64,000 bases of DNA from an uncultured Caryophanales bacterium (GTDB lineage Bacteria > Bacillota_I > Bacilli_A > RF39 > UBA660). Below are positions 38,911 through 49,562 of the stretch, one piece after another (the first letter of the stretch is position 1; each line of letters begins with the position of its first letter). The notes under the pieces are model-generated. The model saw only the letters and a program-made list of their open reading frames with translations, ran no database searches and was not told the DNA's origin. Location of the stretch: the NCBI GenBank assembly GCA_946628005.1, contig CAMOWA010000001.1, forward strand, positions 119,549-183,548. Reading direction: 5' to 3'. Both the position numbers and the translations under genes were made by a program.

Positions 38911-41900
38911 TTATTTATTAATTGCTACAAAAATGTCATGTTTCTTTTTATCATCAACTAAGTGTATTGTTGATGATATTAATTCTTTACCATCTAGCTT
39001 TGTATATTTTGTATCTTGTTTTTCAACACAAATATTATACTCTGTTTCTCCATAATAATATTTTGCTTTAAATCCATCCCATGCAATAGGAATTTTCGGA
39101 TTGATTTTAAGCGTGTTTCCTTGTTTTTTTAGACCAAGTATATCTATTATACCAACTCTGTAAAACCAACCTGCTGAACCAGTATACCAAGTCCATCCAC
39201 CTCTTCCTTTAAAATTTTCTGCGGAATAGATATCAGCTGCAATAACATATGGTTCTACACGATATTTTCCTACATCATTTGGTTTTTTAGTACGATTTAT
39301 CGGATTAATCATCTGATAATAACGATATGCTCTATCATAATATCCTGTTTTTATTAATGCCATTAAATACCAAGAAACTGAATGTGTATACTGTCCACCA
39401 TTTTCCCGAATTCCTCTAGGATAATTCATAATATATCCAGGATTATTTAATGAATTTGCAAATGCTGGAGTTAAAAGCTTTATAATTTTAGTTTTATTAT
39501 CCACTAATTGTTCTTCTACAGAAGTTATTACTTTTTCTACTCTGTCCTTTGGCGCAACTCCACTAATAATAGAAAAACTTTGTGATATTAAATCAATCTT
39601 ACATTCACTGTTTTCATGACTTCCTAGGGTATCACCATTATCAAAGTATGCTCTTAAATAATAAGTTCCATCCCAAGCTTTTTTATTTAGGTTATCTTTT
39701 AATTTTTGATTGAATGACTCATATTTTTGGGTATCAAAGTTTTTATCTATTTTGTTCATCATATTTGTAAATAGATCTATTATGTGATATAGGAAGAAAC
39801 CTAACCATACACTTTCTCCTTTTCCTTTAATACCAACTCGATTCATTCCATCGTTCCAGTCTCCGCCTCCCATTAGGGGTAATTTATGTGGACCTAATGA
39901 GGACATTGATAGCTCTAATGATTTTATGCAATGTTCTAATAGAGAAGTCTTTTCTTCAGAATAATTAAATACTAGTCCTTTTTCGTTTTCATAATCACTT
40001 AATTCTTCTCCTAATACATATGGAACTTGTTCATATAAAATACTTGTATCATTTGTTGATTCTATATACGTTGTTGTTGCATATACTAACCATAAGTAAT
40101 CATCTTTATATCTACTTCTAAGTCCAAAATGATTTTTTTCGTGCCACCAGTGCAGAACATCTCCTTTTTCAAACTGATGTGCTGCATTAATTAGAATTTG
40201 CTTTTTGGTATATTCTGGCCAAACTGTAACGATATTCATAGAGTCTTGTAATTGATCTCTATATCCAAATGCACCACTAACTTGATAAAATCCTGCTTTA
40301 GCAAATAATCTTGATGATATTGTTTGATATAGATACCAACCATTAATCATATAATCAAAGCTCTTATCTGGTGTTGATACTTGAATTGTGCCCAGTAAGT
40401 TTTGCCAATAATCTTTTACGCTTTTTAATTCTTTCTTACAATTTGTGATATTTGTATATTTCTTTATAAGTTCTAAATTTTCTTTATCACTTTTACTACA
40501 ACCAAGTACAAATGCTATCTGTTCTTCCTTATCTTTTTCTAATGTTAACTCTATATTTATATTTTTTACTAACATTTTATTGCATTCTGCTGTTTTTATT
40601 TGTTCGGATGATGACATAAAGACATTTACATCACTAAAGTTAATGCTATAGACGTTTCGCATTTTCAAATAATTATCATTTCCCATAAACTCTGTTAATA
40701 TGTGTCTTGATGTTTTTTCTTCAAAATTTCCAAAAGTTGGGTTTATCCAGAATTCGATATTTACTGGATTATTTTCTGCTGATTTATTTTTTATTTTCAT
40801 CAAGTATATTTTAATATTGTCTTCTAAAGCTACAAATTCTGTAATTTCGTGATAAAGGTTTTCTGTTTCACTTTCTAAAACACTATATCCAAAACCATGG
40901 GTACATTTTTCTGGATCAAAAATTTTTCCATTAAACTTAAATCCTTCACTTCTATCATTTAATAACATTTCATTTGTCCATGATGATATCTTAAATTCTC
41001 CAGAATTATATGCATAAGTATATCCGCAACCATTATTTGTAACAATTGTACCAAAATTTTTATTAGCAATTATGTTACTCCATGGAGCTGGAGTTTCTTT
41101 ATTATAGATTACATATTCTTTTCCATTATTCTTAAATCCACCATATCCGTTATTAAATGCCAAATTTTCAGAATTATCAAAAGAAATGTTCTCTTCTTTT
41201 TGGCTTATTGGATAATCACTAATTTTATTATGTCTTTGTATGTCTTCAACTGCTTCTTTAAGTGTTTTATAATCTGATGTTTTAAAATGTAACCTAGGAA
41301 CTAAGTCTAATAATCTACTATCTTCGTCTGTAATATCTTCTCTATTTATTACGGTTACGCTTCCAGGGATATGGTAAAAGCTATTAAGAGTATTCATTCT
41401 ATACATAACATCATCAATTTCTTTTTTAATATTTTTTGAGTACTCTTCATTTTCACTATTAATTATAATTATATCAACAAATATAGATTTATTCTTATAA
41501 TACTCATAAACTTTAAGAATTTCATAAATAAAACTCATATCACTAATATCAGATATTTCTACTAAAATGATTGGTCTATCTCCGCTTACGCCAAATTTCC
41601 ATAATCCTGTTTGTCCAAGGGCATTTTTTCTTAATATGTCCATTCGTTCTTCAGTAACAGATAGTTTGGTTGTTTGATATAAGTAATTTAACATGATATT
41701 ATATGTTCTCATATTTTCGCCAGATATATTCATGTTTTTTGTATCAATTACATTCATTAACGTAGATAAATCAAATTCTTTTTCAATTGTTTTTTTATTA
41801 GCATAATTATTAGCAAAATCAATTACTTGTTCTCTGCTTCTTCCAAATCCAACTAAATAATAAACTGTAGTTGAAGCGTTTGCTGGTACTATTATTTTAT

Positions 41901-44900
41901 TTCTTATTGATAAAATTGGATCTAAATTATCTCCAGTATAATTAGATAAATCTACTTTTAATCCTTTTGGATTATTTAATTCACTGTTTCTTCCAATGAA
42001 ATTTTCCCTTTCTGTTTCATATGTAAATTTTTCTAGAGGATTTTCTATTAGTAATTTCATAATCATGTAACTATTAATATTGCTATCTCCTCTTGTTTTT
42101 CTTTTAGCTATCAAGCTATTTGTTACTTGATCATATTCTGTGCTTATAAACATATTATTAAAGACTTTATGTGATACATCATCCATATTTTCTGATAAGA
42201 TTGGTTCTGTATAACTTGTAATCTCTAATGTTTTATCTTCTTCATCTTCATTTTTAAAAGTTATTTTTCTTATTTCTCCATGAAATGTTTTACAGACAAC
42301 AATCTCAGTTTTTGTTGAGATTTTTCCGTCTCTTCTTAAATATTTTATCTTATCTGCAGCAAATACAACTTCATATTTATCTGGTTTAATATTTGTAGGG
42401 GCATAGGTATTGCTCCAAATATAGTCTGTTTTAGTATCTTTGGCATATAAGAACATTCCATAGTCTTGTTCTGTAACTTTTCTATATCTATTAAGTTGTA
42501 AAGTACGATATCTTGAAAAACTATCTCCTCTATCATTCATAATTAATGAATATTTTTTATTTGATAATACTGACATTTCTGGCATATATGAAATATAGTC
42601 AAAGAATCTAATGTCATTTTCAATTACTTCTTTAGCATAATCATATTTTTTATATTTTTCCATTTTGATATCAATATTTGTTTTTACTTGTACTTTTTCT
42701 TTTAATAATAGTTCAAATGTTTTTATATTGACGTTTGAATGAAAGTAATTTTTCATTATATCTTTTTTTATGTAATTAGTTAATCCTAAGAGAATCATTC
42801 CCTCGTGATGAGCGAAATAACTACGAACAATTCCTTCATTATCGTAATCATATGACTCATATAATCCATAATCAGAATACATTCCTAAATCTTTAAATTT
42901 ACGAATATTGTCTGTCACATCCTCTGGAAATAATTCTAAACACATTATTGATGAATATGGTGAAAGTACAATTCTATTTTCTTTGTCTTCTTTAGCTTTT
43001 AAGTATGGTACTCCAAATGCTTTATATTTATAATTTAAAGCATTGTCTAATTCATCATAAGCTGACTCAGATATTCCCCATGGTAATTTGCGAGATACTT
43101 TTCTTATATAATCCTTCTGGCATAAATAAGCAAATTGATAGGTTTCATCCATTAAAGTATTTGGATAATTCTTTAAAAATAATAATGGCATGAAATACTC
43201 AAAAGCTGTTCCAGACCAAGAAATTAACCCTTTTCTTCCTTTATGTACTGTTAATGATTTATCTAAGGCAAACCAATGTTTACTGGATACTTGTCCTAAA
43301 CAAATAGACAAATAACTAGTAAGTCTTGATTCGCTAGCAAATTTATTGTAATTATATGTGGATAATTTTCCTTCATCTTCATCATAACCTATACTGAAAA
43401 CATTCTTTTTTGTATATAATTTTTTGAAATTAGTATTTTTAATAAGTTTATCACATAATGTAACCCATTTATCTTCCATATATTTTTTAAAAAACTCCCT
43501 TGTAATTATTAAGCAGGATACAAAGTTTCCGGAATCAACGGTTGATACAAAGTTTGGATGTATTACTTTTTTACTCTTTATATCGTACCAATTGTATAGA
43601 TGTCCATGCCATTTATCAAGAGAATCTATAGTTTTCAAAATATTTGATAAGAGTTGTTTTGCTTCATCTATGCTAATAAATTCTAATTCAAATGCAGCAA
43701 TTACTGCTGTTAAAGAATATCCTATAGCGGTTGGAGAGGTTCTAGAATCTAATTTTTCTTCTCTATTTTCTTGATAATTATCTGGGATCAAATAATTATT
43801 TTCTGCTGTAAGATTATCTCCAAAATAGTTCCATGTTTTCTCTGCTAAGTCGTATAATTCTCCTAATTCATTGTTGCGTAGTTCAATCTGATTATGATCT
43901 ATATCTTTACTAACAAAATATTCAACAAAAGGAGAACTAATAAAAATAGTTGCTAAAACAAAAGCTAAATAATTATTTGTAATAACCCCAATAATTATAA
44001 AGACAATTGAAATAATAATATTGAAAGAAAAGTTTTTAATATAAGTCCATAAATTTCCATTTAGTGTTTTCGCAACTTCATCTGCAGTAATCCAATTTAA
44101 TAGGTTTTTATGACTAATAAACAATCTATAAAGTGTTCTAAAAAAAGCATCTAAATACATTTTTGAATAATATGGTATTGTGGTAAACACAATATAAGAT
44201 CGAAGTAATATACTTTTTCCTCCAAAGTATAAATTTTTATAATATATTTTTTTGCCTTTCTCTCTTCTTGACATTTGACTCTTTATAAAAAATATAATAG
44301 AAATTGCAATTTCTAATACAACAAGCAATATCCAGAATAGTGTTTTTTTAAATGGTAAAGTAAATGATAATAATAGAATTAATAATAGCATCGGATTTAA
44401 AAATATACGTATAATGTTATCAAGTATCTTATATTTTCCTAAAAGATTTAGTGGATTTTTTATTTTATTATTATTTTTATCTGGAACTTTATTGGTTATC
44501 CATTGAATTATTTGTGTATCTCCTCTAGCCCAGCGATGTTGTCTTCTTGTGTCTACAAGAAATTTTGATGGAAAATCTTCAATTATTTCTATATCTGATA
44601 TATATCCACATCTAAGGTAATTTCCTTCTAATAAATCGTGAGACAGTATTAAATTTTCTGGAAAAGCTTCACCAGTTAAATCATTAAAAACTTTTAAATC
44701 ATATATTCCTTTTCCACAAAAACTTCCTTCTCCAAATAAATCTTGATAAAAGTCTGGAACTAGTGAGGAGTATGTATCAAAGCCTCCTATTCCAGCAAAA
44801 ATTTGGCTATATAAACTCTTATTTGTTGCTTCAATATCTACACTTATTCTTGGTTGCATTATTCCATAACCTCGAATAACTCTTGTTTTATTTTTATTAA

Positions 44901-46539
44901 GTACTGGCCTGTTTAGTGGATGAGCCATGGCTCCAACTAAGTTTAGCGCTGAATTCAATACTAAGTTTGTATCTGTATCAAGGGTAATAACATATTTAAT
45001 ATCTAATTTTTTTCCACTTAACGTATTAACGTGAAAATATTTTTTTTCATCAATTGATTCTCCAAGTAGAATTTTATTAAAATGACAAATTGCTCCTCTT
45101 TTTCGTTCATATCCTAAATAAGAATTTTCTTTAGGATTCCAAACTCTCTTTCGATATATATAATAAAAAAGTTCTTCTCCATACTTCTCATTCAATTTTT
45201 TTGCATATTCTATTCCATATTCACTTATTTCTTTATCATAGTCCATTATCTCTTCATTTGATGCTTTAGCATCTCCTAACAAGGTAAAATAAAGATTATT
45301 ACTTTTATTAATAATATAAAATGTTTCTAATTTATCAAACATTTCTTTTATTTTATCTTTATCCGAAACAATGGTTGGAATAACTACCATTGTCCTAGAT
45401 TCTTTTGGTATTCCTTTTGAATAATCCAATTTTTGAATATAATTAACTTGGAAAAATTGATTGCATAATTCTTTTATTATTTGATTCACTAGTTGTGAAA
45501 TTGGAATTAACAAAATAATAAAAGAAAGTACTCTTGGTTTTATAAAATAGTTAGATAGAAAAAAAGAAATAATAGCTGTTACCATTAATAATGTAATTAA
45601 ATAGACTAATACTCTCATTGTATTGTTTTTTTGTTTAAATAATTTAAATCCAACGTGTTCATCATAATTAAATATGCTTTCTAGATAATTATACTCATTC
45701 ATATGCTTTTTCTTAGCAAGTTTAACTAATCTTTTTCTATAACTATTTTTTGAACTTAACGTTAAATTTTTATAAACTGAATCAGTTAACAATAGTTTTT
45801 CACATTTTGATACTTTTTCATATATTTTTTCAATTGAAAAATCAAAAAACTCTTTAAAATCGTTAAAAATATTTGCAATTAAAATATTATTATCAATCTT
45901 TTTCTGATACTCTTCATTAATTAATTCCTTAATACTTACATTATTATTTTTTAAATATTCGTTTAACTCTTTAAAAAGAGTATTACTATTATATTCCGTT
46001 TTATAAAGCTGATTATTTACTTCAAATATATAATGAGTATTATTTTGAATATCAAAATTTTTGGGAATAAATGTTTCAAGGGAATAATCCAAATTATTTT
46101 TTATAATATTAGAAACGTCATCTTGATCAATTAGTTTATTATATTCTTCTTTGCATAATAGATTTAAGCGTTCAGTGTAGATAAAGATAAGTAAAAATAA
46201 TATATTTTTTAATTCCCTATAGGTAAAATTTTTTTTGTTATCTTTTTGATACTTTCTTAACTCTTCTATTAAATTTTTAAAAGAAATATTATAATTATTC
46301 TTGTTTACTATTGATTTTACAAAATAATAATTTTCATTAAAGTCTTTTTTTTCTTTTTTTATTTTTCCTAGATTATTAATAACATTATTTTTATGCTCAA
46401 CTAATAAATAATAGTTATCAATAATCCATTCGTTTGTTATTTCGACATATTCATGATTTTTTGTTTTAGAAACTAAAAATTTATAATACTTGGTAATATC
46501 ATCAAAATCATGAAAAAATTTTTTTATTATATTCGCCAT
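38911..46539 (-). CDS. Giant cyclic beta-1,2-glucan synthase-like protein (GT84 / GH94 type, NdvB-like)
   Basis: About 2540 aa; membrane GT (TLDTDTNL, QHRWARGDTQ), glucoamylase-like middle, GH94-like C-terminus (YRDQLQDSMN, GGGDWNDGMNRVG); start probably the second ATG after AGAGGAG. Confidence 0.85.
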   Translation of the reverse strand: MANIIKKFFHDFDDITKYYKFLVSKTKNHEYVEITNEWIIDNYYLLVEHKNNVINNLGKIKKEKKDFNENYYFVKSIVNKNNYNISFKNLIEELRKYQKDNKKNFTYRELKNILFLLIFIYTERLNLLCKEEYNKLIDQDDVSNIIKNNLDYSLETFIPKNFDIQNNTHYIFEVNNQLYKTEYNSNTLFKELNEYLKNNNVSIKELINEEYQKKIDNNILIANIFNDFKEFFDFSIEKIYEKVSKCEKLLLTDSVYKNLTLSSKNSYRKRLVKLAKKKHMNEYNYLESIFNYDEHVGFKLFKQKNNTMRVLVYLITLLMVTAIISFFLSNYFIKPRVLSFIILLIPISQLVNQIIKELCNQFFQVNYIQKLDYSKGIPKESRTMVVIPTIVSDKDKIKEMFDKLETFYIINKSNNLYFTLLGDAKASNEEIMDYDKEISEYGIEYAKKLNEKYGEELFYYIYRKRVWNPKENSYLGYERKRGAICHFNKILLGESIDEKKYFHVNTLSGKKLDIKYVITLDTDTNLVLNSALNLVGAMAHPLNRPVLNKNKTRVIRGYGIMQPRISVDIEATNKSLYSQIFAGIGGFDTYSSLVPDFYQDLFGEGSFCGKGIYDLKVFNDLTGEAFPENLILSHDLLEGNYLRCGYISDIEIIEDFPSKFLVDTRRQHRWARGDTQIIQWITNKVPDKNNNKIKNPLNLLGKYKILDNIIRIFLNPMLLLILLLSFTLPFKKTLFWILLVVLEIAISIIFFIKSQMSRREKGKKIYYKNLYFGGKSILLRSYIVFTTIPYYSKMYLDAFFRTLYRLFISHKNLLNWITADEVAKTLNGNLWTYIKNFSFNIIISIVFIIIGVITNNYLAFVLATIFISSPFVEYFVSKDIDHNQIELRNNELGELYDLAEKTWNYFGDNLTAENNYLIPDNYQENREEKLDSRTSPTAIGYSLTAVIAAFELEFISIDEAKQLLSNILKTIDSLDKWHGHLYNWYDIKSKKVIHPNFVSTVDSGNFVSCLIITREFFKKYMEDKWVTLCDKLIKNTNFKKLYTKKNVFSIGYDEDEGKLSTYNYNKFASESRLTSYLSICLGQVSSKHWFALDKSLTVHKGRKGLISWSGTAFEYFMPLLFLKNYPNTLMDETYQFAYLCQKDYIRKVSRKLPWGISESAYDELDNALNYKYKAFGVPYLKAKEDKENRIVLSPYSSIMCLELFPEDVTDNIRKFKDLGMYSDYGLYESYDYDNEGIVRSYFAHHEGMILLGLTNYIKKDIMKNYFHSNVNIKTFELLLKEKVQVKTNIDIKMEKYKKYDYAKEVIENDIRFFDYISYMPEMSVLSNKKYSLIMNDRGDSFSRYRTLQLNRYRKVTEQDYGMFLYAKDTKTDYIWSNTYAPTNIKPDKYEVVFAADKIKYLRRDGKISTKTEIVVCKTFHGEIRKITFKNEDEEDKTLEITSYTEPILSENMDDVSHKVFNNMFISTEYDQVTNSLIAKRKTRGDSNINSYMIMKLLIENPLEKFTYETERENFIGRNSELNNPKGLKVDLSNYTGDNLDPILSIRNKIIVPANASTTVYYLVGFGRSREQVIDFANNYANKKTIEKEFDLSTLMNVIDTKNMNISGENMRTYNIMLNYLYQTTKLSVTEERMDILRKNALGQTGLWKFGVSGDRPIILVEISDISDMSFIYEILKVYEYYKNKSIFVDIIIINSENEEYSKNIKKEIDDVMYRMNTLNSFYHIPGSVTVINREDITDEDSRLLDLVPRLHFKTSDYKTLKEAVEDIQRHNKISDYPISQKEENISFDNSENLAFNNGYGGFKNNGKEYVIYNKETPAPWSNIIANKNFGTIVTNNGCGYTYAYNSGEFKISSWTNEMLLNDRSEGFKFNGKIFDPEKCTHGFGYSVLESETENLYHEITEFVALEDNIKIYLMKIKNKSAENNPVNIEFWINPTFGNFEEKTSRHILTEFMGNDNYLKMRNVYSINFSDVNVFMSSSEQIKTAECNKMLVKNINIELTLEKDKEEQIAFVLGCSKSDKENLELIKKYTNITNCKKELKSVKDYWQNLLGTIQVSTPDKSFDYMINGWYLYQTISSRLFAKAGFYQVSGAFGYRDQLQDSMNIVTVWPEYTKKQILINAAHQFEKGDVLHWWHEKNHFGLRSRYKDDYLWLVYATTTYIESTNDTSILYEQVPYVLGEELSDYENEKGLVFNYSEEKTSLLEHCIKSLELSMSSLGPHKLPLMGGGDWNDGMNRVGIKGKGESVWLGFFLYHIIDLFTNMMNKIDKNFDTQKYESFNQKLKDNLNKKAWDGTYYLRAYFDNGDTLGSHENSECKIDLISQSFSIISGVAPKDRVEKVITSVEEQLVDNKTKIIKLLTPAFANSLNNPGYIMNYPRGIRENGGQYTHSVSWYLMALIKTGYYDRAYRYYQMINPINRTKKPNDVGKYRVEPYVIAADIYSAENFKGRGGWTWYTGSAGWFYRVGIIDILGLKKQGNTLKINPKIPIAWDGFKAKYYYGETEYNICVEKQDTKYTKLDGKELISSTIHLVDDKKKHDIFVAINK

Positions 46540-46692
46540 AACATACACTCCTCTTACTTAAAGTATATCAAAACTATAGATTTCTATCAAGATTAAAAAG
46601 TTATTCTATAGTATTAATATTATATACAAATAAACAAAAAAAAGTGATTATACTATCACTTTTTATATTATCCCTTTTTTAATATTTTGTAA

Positions 46693-46983
46693 TTATTTGT
46701 TTTTTGTTTTTTGGGAATCTATTTTATGCATTTCGTTAAATTCTTCTATTGAAATCGGTTTTCCGTTTTCGTCATGATAAAACTTTTCAATATACTCTTC
46801 TAAGGAAATTATGTTTCCATTTTCATCGTAGCAAACTCCATCTCTCATTTGAGCTCTATAGGGTTCGCTTTGATATTCAGATTGTTTCGTATGACATCCA
46901 GTTAATGTTGTTCCTGCAATGATAAGGGCTAATATACTAGAATAAATTCTTATATTTTTGATTTTTTTATTCTTTTTTTCTTT
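46693..46983 (-). pseudogene. Lipoprotein-like ORF without canonical start, carrying two YDENG-x-IS-EE-Y repeats
   Basis: Frame reads KKNKKIKNIRIYSSILALIIAGTTLTGCHTK..DGVCYDENGNIISLEEY..FYHDENGKPISIEEF..; in-frame TAG just upstream and no ATG/GTG/TTG. Confidence 0.5.
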
Positions 46984-47019
46984 CTATAAAATAAATGAAA
47001 GAGCCAGAAAGCTCTTTCA

Positions 47020-49149
47020 TTAGGCATTTTTTCTTTTTCTATAGTGAGATAAAACTCCACCTACAGCTCCAAGCATTCCTGATCCCATAATGATTGATAC
47101 AAAGTCTGATCCTACTGCTGTATTTGGAACTGGAACTACTTGTGCTTCACATTGTTCTTTAAATGTTTCTGCAGTTACAATATCACCATTTAATCCATAA
47201 TATTGATTATTGAAAATTTCACATTTATGAATACATTGTGCTTGGTATTCTGCTTCAGTTACAATTTTACCTTCATTTCCAAAGTAAGAGTCTCCTACTT
47301 TTTCACAGTTATGTGGTACACATTGAATATCATATTGTTCCTTTGTTATTTCTTTACCATCGTTGTCATAATATTTTCCATCTTTCACATCACAGCTTGG
47401 AAGGCATTGTTTACGATATTCTTCTTCTGATACCTTTGTTCCACTTATTCCGAAGAATACATTACCTACAGGTTCACATTTATGTGGTACACATTGAATA
47501 TTATATTGATCTTTTGTTATTTCTTTTCCATCGTTATCATAATATTTTCCATCTTTTTCTGCACAACTTGGAAGGCATTGTTTACGATATTCAGACTCAG
47601 TAACTTCATTTCCATCGTTGTCGTAATATTTACCATCTTTAGTTCCACAACTTGGGAAACATTGTTTACGATACTCAGATTCGCTTACTTCTGTTCTGTT
47701 TGGTCCATAGTATTTTCCATTTTTTGTTCCACAACTTGGGAAACATTGTTTGATGTATTCACTTTGAGATACTTCTTTTCCATTATTTCCGAAGTAAGTG
47801 TCTCCTACTATTTCACATGTATGAGTTTTACATTGTTTTTCAAATTCGATTTTTGTTACTTCTAGATGATTTTTTCCATAATATTTTCCATCTTTTGTTC
47901 CACAACTTGGGAAACATTGTGTAAGGTATCCTTCTTTTGTTGTTTCCATATGGTTTGATCCATAGTATTTTCCATCTTTAATTCCGCAACTTGGGAAACA
48001 TTGTGTATAATATCCTTCTTTTGTTGTTTCTTGATGATTTTTTCCATAATATTTTCCATCTTTTGTTCCACAGCTTGGGAAACATTGTGTATAATAATTT
48101 TCTTTTGTTGTTTCTTTATGATCTTTTCCATAGTATTTTCCATTTTTTGTTCCGCAACTTGGGAAACATTGATTATAGAAATTTGCTTCAGTTACTTGTG
48201 CTCCATTGATTCCAAAGTAAACTGTTCCTACTTTTTCACATTTATGTGTTTCACATTGAATTGAATAAGTAGTTTTGTCTACCTGTTTTCCATTTTTATC
48301 ATAATATTTTCCATTTGCTACTTTACATGAAATATTTACTGGAGATACTGATAATGCTTTTGATGTAACAGCAACTTTATCTTCTTTTTCTAAAACTGCT
48401 AAATCTTGGTTTTTACCAGTTCCAGTTGAATAATAATTTACAACTGATGCTTTTCCTTTAGTTGATGCTGTAACTTTGAAACTTGCGTTTTTTGCTACTG
48501 ATGTTCTAGGTATTAAAACATAGAAAGTTCCTTTGTTTGCTACAGATGAAATAGTTGTATTAGATGCATTAACTATTCTTGCTCCTGAAGGTGCATTTTC
48601 TAATTTTAATGTTGCATTAGTTGTTGCATTAGCCATTGTGACTGTTAATGCTCCACTTCTATAGTAATTATAATCACTTGTAAGTGTTAAACCACTATTT
48701 CCAGAGATAGATATAGTTGGTTGAATACCTGTATAATTTTTCTTACCACTTGCATTCGAAATTAATGTTCTGGATTTTTTCCAAATTTCATGAGATTTTG
48801 ACATAGTTGTAACTTCTTTACTATTATAATAGTGCCATACTGCTATTTGAGTTGCATAATAATTATTATATGTACTAGTGTTAGCATTCTCAAGTAAATA
48901 AATTACATACCCATTTGTAATCTTTCCTTTGTATTTTAATACTGTTCCTTTATCTGGTCCTTCTCTTTTTGGTGTTACACAATAAGCATAACCTTTATTT
49001 GTTTTAAATACAGTATTTCTTCTATTTCCAGCAGTAAAATGTATTTTTTCATTTACTTTCATATCACTTTGAGCAAATACATTAACAACTGGTATGATTC
49101 CCACTACTGCAATTATGAAAATCATAATTTTTTTCATCATATTTTTCAT
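47020..49149 (-). CDS. Thioester (TQXA-like) domain cell-wall protein with 14 Cys-rich repeats and VPNTA sorting signal
   Basis: Signal peptide; KGYAYCVTPKREGP and ATQIAVWHYY; 14 x 28-29 aa repeats; VPNTA + hydrophobic + RKRK. Confidence 0.8.
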   Translation of the reverse strand: MKNMMKKIMIFIIAVVGIIPVVNVFAQSDMKVNEKIHFTAGNRRNTVFKTNKGYAYCVTPKREGPDKGTVLKYKGKITNGYVIYLLENANTSTYNNYYATQIAVWHYYNSKEVTTMSKSHEIWKKSRTLISNASGKKNYTGIQPTISISGNSGLTLTSDYNYYRSGALTVTMANATTNATLKLENAPSGARIVNASNTTISSVANKGTFYVLIPRTSVAKNASFKVTASTKGKASVVNYYSTGTGKNQDLAVLEKEDKVAVTSKALSVSPVNISCKVANGKYYDKNGKQVDKTTYSIQCETHKCEKVGTVYFGINGAQVTEANFYNQCFPSCGTKNGKYYGKDHKETTKENYYTQCFPSCGTKDGKYYGKNHQETTKEGYYTQCFPSCGIKDGKYYGSNHMETTKEGYLTQCFPSCGTKDGKYYGKNHLEVTKIEFEKQCKTHTCEIVGDTYFGNNGKEVSQSEYIKQCFPSCGTKNGKYYGPNRTEVSESEYRKQCFPSCGTKDGKYYDNDGNEVTESEYRKQCLPSCAEKDGKYYDNDGKEITKDQYNIQCVPHKCEPVGNVFFGISGTKVSEEEYRKQCLPSCDVKDGKYYDNDGKEITKEQYDIQCVPHNCEKVGDSYFGNEGKIVTEAEYQAQCIHKCEIFNNQYYGLNGDIVTAETFKEQCEAQVVPVPNTAVGSDFVSIIMGSGMLGAVGGVLSHYRKRKNA
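47140..48325 (-). repeat. About 14 tandem 84-87 bp coding repeats
   Basis: Protein consensus (F/L)PSCGxKDGKYYGxxxxEVTxxEYxxQC. Confidence 0.9.
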
Positions 49150-49380
49150 TTCTTTTCCCCCTAACTGTCGCTTATTATATCATAGTTTTGTAAATAATGC
49201 AAGAGTTTTTGATCATTTTACGTTTAAGATTATAATTACCATATGACTAATATATAATATCATTTCTATTTTTTCATATACCATCACCTAAACGTTGCTT
49301 ATTTTATCACATTTTTATTTTTAATTCAAGCTTTTTTTAATTAAAATAAAAACGTTGATTCCTCAACGTAATTACTATAA

Positions 49381-49471
49381 TGGCGGAGTAGGAGAGATTT
49401 GAACTCTCGCGCCAGTTGCCCGACCTACACCCTTAGCAGGGGCGCCTCTTCAGCCTCTTGAGTACTACTCC
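49381..49471 (-). tRNA. tRNA-Ser (GCT)
   Basis: Long variable arm, CTGCTAA anticodon loop, CCA encoded. Confidence 0.93.
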
Positions 49472-49562
49472 AGCTTACATGTTTCTTTTTTTGTCTGCAA
49501 AAATATTATTGCATAAATATAGTATTTTTGTCAACACATTTCATATGTTCTTTTTTTGTTTT

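Noticed and set aside
43005-43774. Plus-strand ORFs opposite the glucan synthase gene (40445..40651, 43005..43193, 43424..43774)
   Set aside because: Antisense to a strongly recognisable minus-strand CDS with no independent support
47203-48264. Several plus-strand ORFs antisense to the adhesin repeats (47203..47430, 47238..47603, 47482..47865, 47991..48209, 48001..48264)
   Set aside because: Mirror images of the tandem repeat on the opposite strand; no SD and biased composition (F/Y/I/S-rich)
47140-48325. Repeat as non-coding minisatellite
   Set aside because: Repeats are in frame, with conserved Cys and YYG residues and variable third positions, so they are coding
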